Notes: a model not told the origin generated them from the sequence alone. A stretch of DNA of 64,000 nt from Arion vulgaris (GCA_020796225.1 CM036774.1:24562464-24626463), one strand, 5' to 3'. Counted from the first letter of the stretch, positions 30,925 to 41,400 are shown. Program-made: numbers and translations.

Positions 30925-31280
30925 AGGTGTATGGCATTCCAAACTACAATCTCTGACGCCAGAAAAAGGGAGACAAAAATGAAATACAAGCGTATTGTTT
31001 CTCTGCAGGAGTTATTCTGCATGTGGAATCTTATTTTGATATGAAGATATAGAGATGTACGATGTTGCATTGGTAAACAATATTTTACAGATCAAAGCAG
31101 ATAACGCAGACGAAATATACACAAGTTGTGATGACGTAGAGAATATGCAAGAAGGAAAGGGGGGGTAATTATGATACAAGCAATATCAAATCTGTCTACG
31201 AGTAACGGTTGGTGTTGGTTATGTCAGAGATGGTGGGGTCAGACTTGATATTCAACATAGATATGAGAATTAAATGCGCG
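30925..31280. other. Unassigned non-coding DNA
   Basis: No supported feature. Confidence 0.45.
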
Positions 31281-31284
31281 TAGC

Positions 31285-31975
31285 TACATGTGTCTGTAAG
31301 ATGATGTGTATACACAGGATGGTGGAAGTATCAAGAAGAGATCGGTTGAGAAATAACGACATCAAGAAAAAAAAGTGGGTACAACATCAGTACTAAACTT
31401 AATCAGGAAATAAATTAAATTGTTCGGGCATATAAGCAGAGTACCTACAGACAGTGTGCCTCAAAACAAAGCTAATGTTACTTCGATACAATGGATATCT
31501 CTCTGATCACATAAAAGACCGATGTACCAGATCTCTCCATAAATTCATTCTTGTGGAAATCTGATTCATGCAGCCTTAGCATGGGTAGGTTTTGTCACAT
31601 CTTCAGCGCCATTTGCAGCTCTGGTGCTTATCCTTCGGCGATGTGTCCGGATTCACCCAGCGTTTACTGGGTTCGCTCTCCGTTAGCCTTTGGCTGTCCC
31701 CAGCCGTCCTGCAAGGCAGAAGGTTGACTTCTACACATTTAGGACACGTGCATCCGATTTCAACCAAACCTTCTTAGTCGCCTCTTACGACATGCGTGGC
31801 AGATAACAGTGGTTCTATTCTTTACAACCCACATTTGGGCCCCGGTAACCACTCGGGCGATACAATGGATATAAATTAAAAGGTTATCTACGCAAAAGGT
31901 GGACCTCAGAAATAAAAAGCGGTGAAAAAAAGACTGCGTATGAAGCGCACACAAAAGTCCCGTTCTATAAATCTC
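31285..31975 (+). mobile_element. L-A LINE 3' end split by a SINE
   Basis: The left half has CRMVEVSRRDRL-like, then NDIKKK, TKLIRK and LLRYNGY-like sequence (31300-31498). The right half continues with GYKLKGYLRKRWTSEIKSGE after the SINE. Matches 10120-10440 and 48370-48700. Confidence 0.78.
31499..31857 (-). mobile_element. Chimeric S5-type SINE, 359 bp, 15-bp target duplication
   Basis: Flanked by CGATACAATGGATAT at 31484-31498 and 31858-31872. The right ~130 bases are the S5a head and core (CCTCTTACGACATGCGTGGC). The left ~220 bases replace the usual S5a 3' half with a sequence also found at 52390-52510 (CACATCTTCAG, CTCCGTTAGCCTTTG, CTGTCCCCAGCC). Confidence 0.85.
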
Positions 31976-32099
31976 TTCTTGTCCTGACGCTGTGAGAAAA
32001 AAACAGAATTAGAGAGAAGACACGCACAGCTTTGTGGGTATCAGACTTATCAGATCAATGTACATAGTAACTACTAAGTGTAACTAATGATTATGTTCA

Positions 32100-32240
32100 T
32101 TCATTGAAAAGACGACATCATTGCACTTCGGTGAGTAAACATATGTGCTATCATCTCTTTCTACACAGGAAGATCTCAGCGGCTGTGCACGAACTTCGTA
32201 GCACCGGTGAGCGGTCATCAGCTATTGAGTATATTTTAAT
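32100..32240 (+). repeat. Unclassified dispersed repeat with splice-like motifs, copy 1
   Basis: Shares with 35590-35735 TTGCACTTCGGTGAGTAA, TGTGCT, AGCAGTGCACAA-like and GTAGCA. GGTGAGTAA and TTTCTACACAG look like donor and acceptor, but the enclosed 50 bases have no coding signature. Confidence 0.5.
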
Positions 32241-32504
32241 ATATAAGTAGAAGAAATAATGATGTTGACAAAGGTAGTAATGATGTTGACGATCTTTCTT
32301 TGAAAACTTGAATACAAAGTTGAATAATTAGCTAGCATGTCAAGAGATGATACTAATGTGATTTGTTGTACAAGCCGCGTCGACCGACTACTGTCAGATG
32401 ATAAAGGTGACGGTGATATAACACGTCTGATTGTATAATATATTGGTAGGCACAGGTCCGTGTATGTTGATGTTTATATGTTACATCAAGGAGAACTCGC
32501 ATAG

Positions 32505-32749
32505 CTTCTTCTTCTTCTTTGCGTTTGTTCTTTACGACCAATTTTAATCACTCTTTCTGATATGTTTGATCTTTACCAAGAACGTGTATACGTTGCACAT
32601 TGGTTTGGTAGGCCTCTAAACGCAAACATATACAAGTTATGCATCCGATTTCAGCCAAATCTCCTTACTCGCCTCTTATGACATGCGTGACAGGTAACAG
32701 TGGTTCTATTCTTTACACCCCAAATTTAGGCCCCGGTAAGCACACGGGA
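32505..32749 (-). mobile_element. S5a SINE, 245 bp, target duplication
   Basis: Flanked by AACTCGCATAG at 32494-32504 and 32750-32760. Full S5a from CTTCTTCTTC tail to CACACGGG head, with a small change after AGGCCTCTAAACGCA. Confidence 0.9.
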
Positions 32750-32829
32750 AACTCGCATAGATTAGAATCGTTGTGCTACTGTTGAAGCGCAGATAAAGCG
32801 AGCTGCTTGAAAAGACAAAACATACAACA

Positions 32830-32945
32830 TTCTTATGTCTAACCTCAATCATGTTGCCCCACCTGTGGCAGGGGATTGTGTTCAAGGATTGACTCTCCGC
32901 ACATACCACAGAGGTGCGGCAACACACGTCTTAGGCTGTTATCAT
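32830..32945 (-). repeat. Unclassified dispersed repeat (three copies)
   Basis: The minus strand has CACCTCTGTGGTATGTGCGG and GAACACAATCCCCTGCCACA. Also at 44320-44430 (+) and 48830-48950 (-). Both minus copies lie in or near L-A sequence, so it may be a LINE UTR. Confidence 0.6.
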
Positions 32946-33064
32946 CGCTTACGATGGACGGCTATTATTATAACTATTATTGCAAACAATACAAAGGGAG
33001 AGCATTATTAGATTCAGAGTATTGCTTCCCTTTCTATTCATTTGACTCTTTCATACGAGCAGTT

Positions 33065-33190
33065 ATAATAGTCTTAGAACATCCTGGACAAACAAGAGAC
33101 AAAATGTTGACACACTTCCAGATCAAACATGGAGGAAGACTGACTCATCAAGTAAATTCTGTCTCGGAAACTGAAATAGTTTAGTCACAT
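33065..33190 (+). mobile_element. L-G LINE fragment
   Basis: CTTAGAACATCCTGGACA and a GGAAACTGAAATA stretch match 51525-51570 and 25780-25795. Encodes VLEHPGQTRDKMLTHFQIKH. Confidence 0.6.
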
Positions 33191-33734
33191 GAAGTATCAC
33201 ATCATACCTGGGAGAAAATAGATACAAATAGACAACACCTGAGTAAAGCCTGAAGTTTCTGAGTAAAGTTTCTGAATTTAAAATGTAGGCAGCATTTTTG
33301 CAAGAAGGAGAACTCGATAGAGAAATAGAGACAAGATGTCAAAAAGGAAATGCAGTGACCTACCAGCTGGCACCATTACTTCAACACCCAAAAGATCAAG
33401 ATGAAAGTGAAAAGACAGATGATAAAAAGTATTTTTCTACCAACACTTTGTTACCAGTGCCAAAATTGGTCTCTCTGACAGCAACACACCACATAAAGTT
33501 TACCACATGCAAAATGAAATGATTGAGGAAGGTAGTGTGCGTAAACTCAAATATAGCTACAAACGAAGAGGGATAATCATAGACGATACATTGAAAGACA
33601 GCAATCAGTGGTTTGCATTTAATAAGAATGAAATACCAACCACCACACCATAACAGCATACAATAAAAAGAGATCAGAACCGACCAAAAGCACCTAAAAA
33701 TGAACGATGGATAGACAATACCAAGACACACTAA
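33191..33734. other. Unassigned non-coding DNA
   Basis: No supported feature. Confidence 0.45.
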
Positions 33735-33860
33735 ATAAATAAGGATATAACACAACAATGGCGACTCATCTGGCCCTCAAATTAAAGCTTCCACCCTTAC
33801 GCTTAACGGCAAGAGTGGACAAACCAATTCCATCATCCACCTGTGAAAAGACAATAATTG
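33735..33860 (+). repeat. Unclassified dispersed repeat, copy 2
   Basis: Partner of 29385-29505; see that entry for shared runs. Confidence 0.6.
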
Positions 33861-34161
33861 AGACTATGGGTTCTGGATGACGAATCCGGGATTGAACAAG
33901 AAGTAAAAAACAGGACATTAACCCTTTCGACCTTCTCAACTGATATACTGGCTCGCTGTCTTTTTTTAATATGACGCAAAGTCAGTACACTAGCTAATTC
34001 AGAATATAATGGAAAATAAAAGCATCCGTAGGTAAACCAAAAAAATTTGCTAGATGAAAGGGATAAAGAAACGGAGGAGACGAGAGAACCTGCTAGAGAT
34101 CGAGTGTCATTCAGAAAGGCTGTGATGAGAATATACATTCTGCAAAAAACATGCTATAGTC
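33861..34161. other. Unassigned non-coding DNA
   Basis: No supported feature. Confidence 0.45.
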
Positions 34162-34433
34162 CAGTGTTTCCCAACCTTTTTTGTACCATGCCCCATCTAA
34201 GCCTTTCTAAAATTCTTATGCCCCATAATTTGTATTATTCAAAATTGAATTGTTCAAGTATGTGTTAAAATCAATTTAATGTGGAGTAAACGTAGTAGAC
34301 TAAAAATGCATATTTAAATGTACACGACACATTTATTCCAACGTAAAATACAACTTTTTTTCATTTGACAAATTGCCACCCTTAACAATCAAATGCCCTC
34401 TGTGGTGTGTGGGCCCCATGTTGGGAAACACTG
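34162..34433. mobile_element. hAT-like MITE, 272 bp
   Basis: CAGTGTTTCCCAAC at the left and GTTGGGAAACACTG at the right form a perfect 14-base inverted repeat of the type common in animal hAT elements. The flanks (CTATAGTC, TGCTAGAT) do not give a clear 8-base duplication. No coding capacity. Confidence 0.82.
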
Positions 34434-34434
34434 T

Positions 34435-34794
34435 GCTAGATGATGAATATACTACAAAACGCATGAATAACAGTGGTGTCATAACACGCATAAATCAAAA
34501 ATATACACAAACCAAAATTATATACGAGAGAAGATATATTCGGCAAGCAAACATCAACACTAGCATCTTCATACAAAAACAACAACAGCTTGCACAGACA
34601 GTGAACAACGAGTCGTAGTGTGATTCGACATTATGGATTCCATTCAGATTTCTTGACACTAAGACGCGTTCAGATTAGATCCTTACATCAACCAGCACCG
34701 GCTCAGATAGCAGCTCATGTAACAATAAAACCGGCCAGCGCTGATTTTGGACGTCGTTATAATAATATTGACCTAATATGGCACCATAACCAGT
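34435..34794. other. Unassigned non-coding DNA
   Basis: No supported feature. Confidence 0.45.
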
Positions 34795-34796
34795 CG

Positions 34797-34943
34797 TATC
34801 GCGTTGGACGACGGCTGACAAGTCTCCTGTGAGTGCGGTTCAATTTCGCGGGCTGACGGAAAAGCCACAGTTTCTCCAGATTTACGGTGTTCGTGGCATC
34901 GAACCGAAGATCTGAAAGCTCAAGTGCTTCTGGATAATAAAAT
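34797..34943 (+). mobile_element. S3 SINE, 5' shortened
   Basis: TATCGCGTTGGACGACGGCT, GTGCGGTTCAATTTCGCGGG and TGAAAGCTCAAGTGCTTCTG follow the 56802-57019 copy. Confidence 0.75.
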
Positions 34944-34967
34944 ATATATATAATTGGTACTTATATC

Positions 34968-35212
34968 GCCCGTGTGTTGCCTGGACTCGCAAGGGAGCAA
35001 AGAATAGTAACACTGCGACCTACAAGGCATGTTGTAAGAGGCGACTGAGGTAGTGGCCTATGAAAGCTACCCTAGTATATAAAAAGCGTCGCAGAAACCG
35101 GATGTGCTGGCCTACTTGTATGTGTATAACTAGCGCAAAGTACAATCGCTCTTATACTCAGATCACATACAAATCACAAAGGGTGGTCGATATGGAGTGT
35201 GTGAAGAAGAAG
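34968..35212 (+). mobile_element. S5b SINE, full length
   Basis: Head CGCCCGTGTGTTGCCTGGAC, core GTTGTAAGAGGCGACTGAGG, body AACCGGATGTGCTGGCCTAC, and a GTGTGAAGAAGAAG tail. The plus orientation shows the head-to-tail order clearly. Confidence 0.85.
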
Positions 35213-35589
35213 GTATGTGTATATCTCCAGACTCCAGACACGAATACCAAATGGTACTTGCCACAAGCATCGCCCAAAAAAACGGAAAATCCGTTCACGT
35301 GTATGCATTTTAGACACCAATTTATATACCTGCAGGGAGCTTTTTTTATTGTCATAGAAATAATAAATTCAGCGTTATCAAACAGAGAAGCAAGTGCCAC
35401 CAGACAGATGGTATTTACACCAGGTGTGTTGTTTTATGATTACTCAATATTGGCTATTTTGTTCCAAGTTCCCACAGAGCAAACAAACATACAGACACCA
35501 CCTGTCGCAGATTTCTCAGTAATCTGTGTACTTGTTGATCTGACCTCCGAGCACTCAGAGAGGACACATTGGTTCTGAAATTCTTTTCT
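35213..35589. other. Unassigned non-coding DNA
   Basis: A 172-codon plus frame runs through here, but it starts inside the SINE and shows no domain. Confidence 0.45.
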
Positions 35590-35735
35590 AAGAGCGGGCA
35601 TAATTCTTCATCAATGCACTTTGGTGAGTAACCATGTGTGCTCCGATATCTTTCTTACACTGAAATATTTCAGAAGCAGTGCACAATCTCCGTAGCAGCG
35701 ACGAGGGTCCCCGATGTAATTTAGAAGATGATGAA
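35590..35735 (+). repeat. Unclassified dispersed repeat with splice-like motifs, copy 2
   Basis: Partner of 32100-32240; keeps GCACTTTGGTGAGTAA and GCAGTGCACAATCTCCGTAG. Confidence 0.5.
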
Positions 35736-35759
35736 AATATGTTGTAGGAATAATTATTT

Positions 35760-36235
35760 TTTAATCGTTCTAGTGAACTTTGCCCGGGCGGTGACTTTCT
35801 AGTCTCAACTTCTCGATTTTGAGTTGTCAGGGGTTCTTTTACGTGCTCAACTTCAACTCGGGACTCGTCCATCTCCGATAGGACTAGGAACTCATTCTCC
35901 CTACACGAGATCAGGGCTCTCTGGGAAATATATTCCGACAGCTCCACGAGGGAGTGAGCCGAGTACACTAGGAACTCATTCTCACCTACACTGAGATCAG
36001 GGCTCTCTGGGAAAATATTCCGATAGCTCCACGAGGGAGTGAGCCGAGTACACTAGGAACTCATTCTCACCTACACTGAGATCAGGGCTCTCTGGGAAAA
36101 TATTCCGATAGCTCCACGAGGGAGTGAGCCGAGTACACTAGGAACTCATTCTCACCTACACTGAGATCAGGCCTCTATACTGGGAGGAAATATTCCTCGA
36201 TAGCTCCAATCGAGAAGGAGTGAGCCGAGTACCTT
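35760..36235. repeat. Dispersed repeat with four tandem 84-bp units
   Basis: The unit contains CTAGGAACTCATTCTCACCT, GAGATCAGGGCTCTCTGGGA and GCTCCACGAGGGAGTGAGCC; starts at about 35883, 35969, 36053 and 36137. A single-unit relative is at 57040-57140. The last unit carries scattered insertions. Confidence 0.85.
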
Positions 36236-36299
36236 TGGGATGTGAGGCGAGCATCCAAACTTTAGGCAACAGAGACCACAGTGTTGTCTGGAATCCTTT

Positions 36300-36540
36300 G
36301 CTCAGTGAGATGAATACCACAAGAAGAGTGATGTCCCAGTGGATACCATTACACACATTGTGACATACTAGGAAATGCGAGTGCAGACAAACTAGCAATG
36401 GATTTTGCAAGGGGACAAAAGAATCAAATAATCACCTTCCAAGAAACGTTGATCGACTGTTTCGTTACCAGTTACGCCTGGAATCCATTGTAAGACAGTA
36501 TTAGCCGCTTTAAATATAATAATTCCACATGGTTTACTCT
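36300..36540 (+). pseudogene. LINE RNase H fragment
   Basis: Encodes RVMSQWIPLHTHCDILGNAS and ADKLAMDFARG, the WIP.H....GN..ADKLA block of LINE RNase H, then QETLIDCF. Catalytic residues upstream are missing. Confidence 0.65.
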
Positions 36541-36799
36541 GCGCACGTTTATTAAATGGCAGGTATGATGTCACGATGATCTTGCAAGTACGTAGAGCAT
36601 TATGAAATGCCTAGAGCATTATGAAATGCCTATCACTTCACAATTGTGGGGCCAAGTATGCAGGTGGCTCTGTTTCTTTTCTAACTTGCGCAAGGTCTGT
36701 TACGGGATATGAAACTACAACCTGTGTGTCCAATTCTTTATGTAATGAGCTAATCAGCTCCATTATTGATATATATATATTTATATATATTCCTTTCGT

Positions 36800-37190
36800 A
36801 ACGTTATACGTTACATATGACATGCGAGTAATTTCTCCATCCCGCTCTATCCTGGGCAACTCGCTCAATCTCCTCCAAGGAATTGAGATCGATATTTCTC
36901 GTATCTCAGCACAGTTCGTTTCATGGTCTCCCTATGGCATCCTTTCTTGCTTAGCGCTTTGTCTTCCACTTCAATGCCTGCTTTGATATTCTTTGATAAT
37001 TTTTGCCTAAGAGTACGACCATCTTCTCCCTCCTATAACAGATGTTACTAGTTGCTGACCAGACATTTCTCTGATTTCATCACTTCTGAATTCGTTCCAT
37101 TTTATGTTCATTATTTTCCGCAAACATATATTTTCAAATGGATTCAACTTACTTTCTATATCTTAAGTCATTGTCCAACTCTCGATGTTG
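36800..37190 (-). mobile_element. L-D LINE 3' end, extended
   Basis: The minus strand encodes IESKLNPFENICLRKIMNIK, WNEFRSDEIREMSGQQL, then a KQALKWK.K..R.R.GRP-like stretch and RNIDLNSLEEIERVAQDRAG. It reaches further upstream than the other L-D tails and joins the 17135 and 23929 fragments into one protein end. Confidence 0.75.
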
Positions 37191-37271
37191 GTAATCTGTA
37201 GAGGTCAGATGTTCATGGACATTACAGAAGACAAACAAACCCATACTAGAATTATGTGGAGATCCACAATG

Positions 37272-37277
<6 letters not shown>

Positions 37278-37321
<44 letters not shown>
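37278..37321. repeat. (AT)n microsatellite
   Basis: About 22 TA repeats directly 5' of the S1 SINE. Confidence 0.95.
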
Positions 37322-37322
<1 letters not shown>

Positions 37323-37325
<3 letters not shown>

Positions 37326-37566
37326 AGCGCCTGTAGCTCAAGCGGTAGTGAACTCGCTCCCAAACTCAAGGTACCTGGTTCAAATCCACGATGGAAAAGT
37401 TTGAAGCAAATTCGTTTCCGTGGATTTTACAAAAGGTTAAAAATACATCACCGTTCATAAATCAATGGCCAACTACTGCACGTATAAGTGGTGCCTAGAA
37501 AATCAACGACTCGTTTACTGTGGTTGATGGCTACGTCCTGTAAAAGGATATGCCAAGATTTTCATT
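37323..37566 (+). mobile_element. S1 SINE, full length
   Basis: A box CTGTAGCTCAAGCGGTAGTG, B box GGTTCAAATCC, body GAAGCAAATTCGTTTCCGTG and tail GGATATGCCAAGATTTTCAT. Confidence 0.9.
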
Positions 37567-37702
37567 TTTCATAAATAAATGAAATAAATGAAGTATGTGT
37601 GTGTGCGTGAAAACAACACAGTTCATGAATAACAACTACACAGAAAGTGTACATTTTGTTGGAGAAAATCTCATCAAACTGAATGTTTCCTTCCATAATA
37701 TA

Positions 37703-37961
37703 CAGGGTGTTCAACTTAAAAGCAGCCCCAGTGATAAACAGAAATTTGCCAGGTACGCATTGCATCTCGTCTATTTACTATTTAAACCGGTTCTAACTAG
37801 CTTGTCCTACGTCACATTTGTTCATCGCCCCCTTCCCGCACTACAATTACACACCATCACACAACCTTGACCTATACTACGTCATAACTGAACCTTCTCA
37901 TTTCTATACATATATGCCAGATTGACTCCATTCACATGCTGCTTTTAAGTTGAACACCCTG
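37703..37961. mobile_element. Mariner-like MITE, 259 bp, 24-bp perfect terminal repeats
   Basis: CAGGGTGTTCAACTTAAAAG continues CAGC and is mirrored exactly at the right end. TA on both sides (37701-37702, 37962-37963). Inverted relative to 13986-14233. Confidence 0.92.
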
Positions 37962-37988
37962 TAGATGAGACTGCAGTAAAACTATTTG

Positions 37989-38195
37989 ATTGGCAAAACA
38001 CGTAATCACGAAGTACTGTAGTTTTACAAATTACAAAACAATGACAAAATACAGCAACATATGTTTTTTTAAATTCGTCACTCCTGTTGTTCGTTTGCTT
38101 GATAAATGCCTTGTTGGTCGAAACATTGCTGTATTTTGTCATTGTTTTTGTAATTTATAAAACTACAGTACTTCGTGATTACGTGTTTTGCCAAT
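37989..38195. mobile_element. Fold-back element with ~70-bp near-perfect arms
   Basis: The left arm 37989-38057 and right arm 38126-38195 are inverted copies differing at two positions (ATTGGCAAAACACG...CGTGTTTTGCCAAT). The 68-base loop contains GCTTGATAAATGCC and TTGTTGGTCGAAAC. The right arm is module H. It could be a palindromic retroelement end or a fold-back transposon. Confidence 0.85.
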
Positions 38196-38196
38196 G

Positions 38197-38738
38197 TTTC
38201 CTTCCGCAGTTCTGATGTTTCATAGCTCTTATAACGATTCCTCATATTCCAGACTGGTTGTTAATACGTTGAGAACAAGCAAAAGTTACAATTAAGAACA
38301 ACATTTTAGTAGATCACTGAAGTAGTACGTATATCCAATTCTGGCTTTTACATTTCTTTCTTATCTCTTTCTGCTTATTAAGGAATCCAACTGTCAATAC
38401 CGATGTATATTTAGCACCGGCTTCTGTGCGGTTACAGGTTACTCATAGGATTCTTCGATCTCCACATTTATCTCTCTTCTATGTGACCTTAAGTCGAGTA
38501 CATGTCTAATTAAAGTAACTGTGTCCAGATACTATGACTCCAGATTTCTTGTTTAAATTCTCCAGTATATCTACAACAACATCATCATCATTGACCTCTT
38601 TCTTTCAGGAGACAATAGGTTTTGCGTCACATAGTTAGTTCTGTGCTGAATCACAACGTTTCTTGTAACAGTAATGGTCTATTCTAGAATAGCAATTCTT
38701 GACAGTTACTGCAGATGGAACTGGAGATGGAGCTGATA
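38197..38738. other. Unassigned non-coding DNA
   Basis: No supported feature. Confidence 0.45.
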
Positions 38739-38740
38739 GT

Positions 38741-39625
38741 GATAAACAGACAAGGGATATAAGAAACACGAACAAGGGGTAGGAGAAACACGAACAAGGG
38801 GTAGGAGGAACACACAAACAAGGGCTATGAGGAACATACAACTAAGGGATATGAGGAACAAGGGATATGAGGAACAAGGGATATGAGGAACAAGGGATAT
38901 GAGGAACAAGGGATATGAGGAACAAGGGATATGAGGAACAAGGGATATGAGGAACAAGGGATATGAGGAACAAGGGATATGAGGAACAAGGGATATGAGG
39001 AACAAGGGATATGAGGAGCAAGGGATATGAGGAACAAGGGATATGAGGAACAAGGGATATGAGGAAAACGAACAAAGGCTATGAGGAACATTTAAACAAG
39101 GACTATGAGGAACACACAACTAAGGGATATGAGGAAAACGAATAAAGGCTATGAGGAACAAGGGATATGAGGAACATTTAAACAAGGGCTATGAGGAACA
39201 CACAACTAAGGGATATGAGGAAAACGAATAAAGGCTATGAGGAACAAGGGATATGAGGAACATTTAAACAAGGGCTATGAGGAACAAGGGCTATGAGGAA
39301 CATACAACTAAGGGATATGAGGAACAAGGGATATGAGGAACAAGGGCTATGAGGAACACACAACTAAGGGATATGAGGAACAAGGGATATGAGGAACAAG
39401 GGATATGAGGAACAAGGGATATGAGGAACAAGGGATATGAGGAACAAGGGATATGAGGAACAAGGGCTAGGATGAACATTCAAACAAGGGCTAGGATGAA
39501 CATTCAAACAAGGGCTAGGATGAACATTCAAACAAGGGCTAGGATGAACATTCAAACAAGGGCTAGGATGAACATTCAAACAAGGGCTAGGGTGAACATT
39601 CAAACAAGGGCTATGAGGAACAGAT
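38741..39625. repeat. Minisatellite, 16 bp unit with 24-bp and longer derived units
   Basis: The core AACAAGGGATATGAGG is repeated with strict 16-base spacing at 38840-39060. From 39060 to 39360 it forms compound units with AACATTTAAACAAGGGCTAT and AACACACAACTA. From 39466 to 39610 a 24-mer (GAACATTCAAACAAGGGCTA, then GGAT) repeats about six times. Confidence 0.95.
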
Positions 39626-39707
39626 AAACATAACAGAACACACAAAGAATAAGTGAAGATAATGCTAATTACTTATGAAGCATCTGCCTATTTGAGATAG
39701 AGATTAA

Positions 39708-40967
39708 GGGGAGACAGGACAAACGGTTGCTAACTTCCTTATTTCTCAGTCAAAAGAGATATTGTTTATCAGGTAGTACTAGGGACGGTCTGGTATGAAA
39801 TATTATATAACTTTTAAATTAATTACTTGTCGGGTTGCCATGGAAAAGGCGGCCATGTTGGATTATAAACAATGCCGTAAAGTAGGTAAATACTCACAAC
39901 TAGTTCATATTATTCTTTCTTTTTTAAATTGAAATACTTACATAAGCCATAGTTCTAGGCAGCTAGCAACTTTAAATTGTTCTGGGACAGATAACAAGCA
40001 GATAGAAGTGAAACGAATAAGACATATACAATTTTTACCCCAAAAATAGGAACCTATGGTTACTAAAAATATTGTGTTTAAAAATATATTTCTCAAAACT
40101 TGTATTTCTATATCTGACTGCCCTCAGTATTGATAGATCTATATGTATGCCAAATCTCATATTGATATCTTGAATGGTTACTGGGATTAACCTACTGAAC
40201 ACTTCCTAAATTAGTGAAAATCACAATTGTGAGAAAACTGCAATTTAAAAATATTTTTGGTGAAATATGAAAAGATCTTTAACTTACCAAAGAATTTCCA
40301 CATAAATCGCTTATATGATTGACAGAACATCCGTCCCGTATGGTTATATGTTAAATCCACCTGTATTATATGTGCCTCCTTCCTTCTGAGATATTACATG
40401 CTCTTTGATGTGGAGCATGGGAGAACTACTATATTTTTAATATAGGCAAATATTGACGTAGACTAATGAGATAACGTTTTTAGCTATGCGATTGATAAAA
40501 TCTACTTTGACAATTTGAATATCATTGTTGAAAGATGTATTTGTCTCTACAAAAGCTTTGAAATCTCCATCACAGAGCAACTGGTAGTAAACAAGTTGTC
40601 TCTTTCTCACTGACCTGGCAAAAATAAGCTTGGCAGCTTCAGCTTCCATAGAATTGGATGAACTCTCACAATTTTCTCACACTGGCACTTTACAGTGATA
40701 TATAATTCGATATATCTTTTATAGAATAGAGATCCCCATCACTAAGTACCAACAGAACGGTATTTCTAGACATTACCTCTTAAAAATACGTTAAATCTCC
40801 GAGAGGGTGGGCTGTTTAAAATCTCATTTTCAAATTTTTTTTTAAAAAAAAATTCAAATTTTTTTTTACTGATTTCGATTCTAGAGATATAAAACTAACA
40901 GAATAAAACATATTTGGAAAATCGATATTTTAAAGAAAATATGTCATTTAGTGAGTATTGAGACCCC
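39708..40967. mobile_element. Candidate Kolobok/Mutator-like DNA transposon remnant
   Basis: TTAA followed by GGGG at the left (39704-39711) and CCCC followed by TTAA at the right (40964-40971) bracket 1.26 kb without SINE or LINE matches. The minus strand inside carries a transposase fragment. TTAA duplication is known for Kolobok elements. Beyond GGGG the terminal repeats agree poorly, so the ends are tentative. Confidence 0.4.
40437..40649 (-). pseudogene. Transposase fragment (GDGD.K type)
   Basis: 71 codons: MEAEAAKLIFARSVRKRQLV, then YYQLLCDGDFKAFVETN and IVKVDFINRIAKNVISL. I recognise the layout ME.E.A..IF.RS...R.L.Y....GDGD.K...........I.K.DC..H..KR of a widespread animal transposase family (annotated as Mutator-like or Kolobok). 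One Asp of the DGD motif has an adjacent Phe, and the His/Lys-Arg block is eroded. A dead fragment. Confidence 0.6.
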
Positions 40968-40971
40968 TTAA

Positions 40972-41400
40972 ATGAAATGATATCACATGATTAGATTATC
41001 AAATATCATCAGGCAACGCCAAGCAGACGGAATGTAACATCTACAAAAATAAAACAAGAAAACTTTGGACAAGTGGAGAAAAACGTACAAGACAGATATG
41101 ACGATTAAGCCGGTAAACAATGTAAGATGTGTATACCAAATTAGACCACTTAAAATAACCACATACGTGTTTTATGTTATATGACACGTGGTATATATTA
41201 TGTGGATTCGTATACCCTTTTCTTGTATGAAGGAACGCACTTGAGGGCAAGATGTCTGGACTTTTTGGAGGTACTGACGTTATGAACGAGAAATATGTAA
41301 ATGCTGCAAGCGTTAAACATTTGCACACCTAGAAACACTTGAGGATTTGCACACCTAGAAATACTTGAGGTGTAGTTTGACAATGCGTAAGTTCTAAGTT
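40972..41400. other. Unassigned non-coding DNA
   Basis: TTTGCACACCTAGAAA.ACTT is duplicated at 41318-41370. Otherwise nothing. Confidence 0.5.

Noticed and set aside
33396..33758. 120-aa minus-strand membrane-like protein
   Set aside because: Hydrophobic only because of T-rich sequence; no start context, splice sites or family resemblance.
35060..35578. 172-aa plus-strand protein
   Set aside because: The first ~50 codons are an S5b SINE and the remainder shows no domain.
37323..37400. Functional tRNA gene
   Set aside because: A and B boxes are present but the cloverleaf stems do not close and a SINE body follows; the same holds for all other tRNA-like heads.
37989..38195. Active hammerhead ribozyme
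   Set aside because: Core differs from CUGAUGA at two positions and has an extra A before stem II; only resemblance is claimed.
38706..39645. SSYPLFLISLVPHIPC proteins
   Set aside because: Three 16-mers make 48 bases, so all frames stay open; array artefact.
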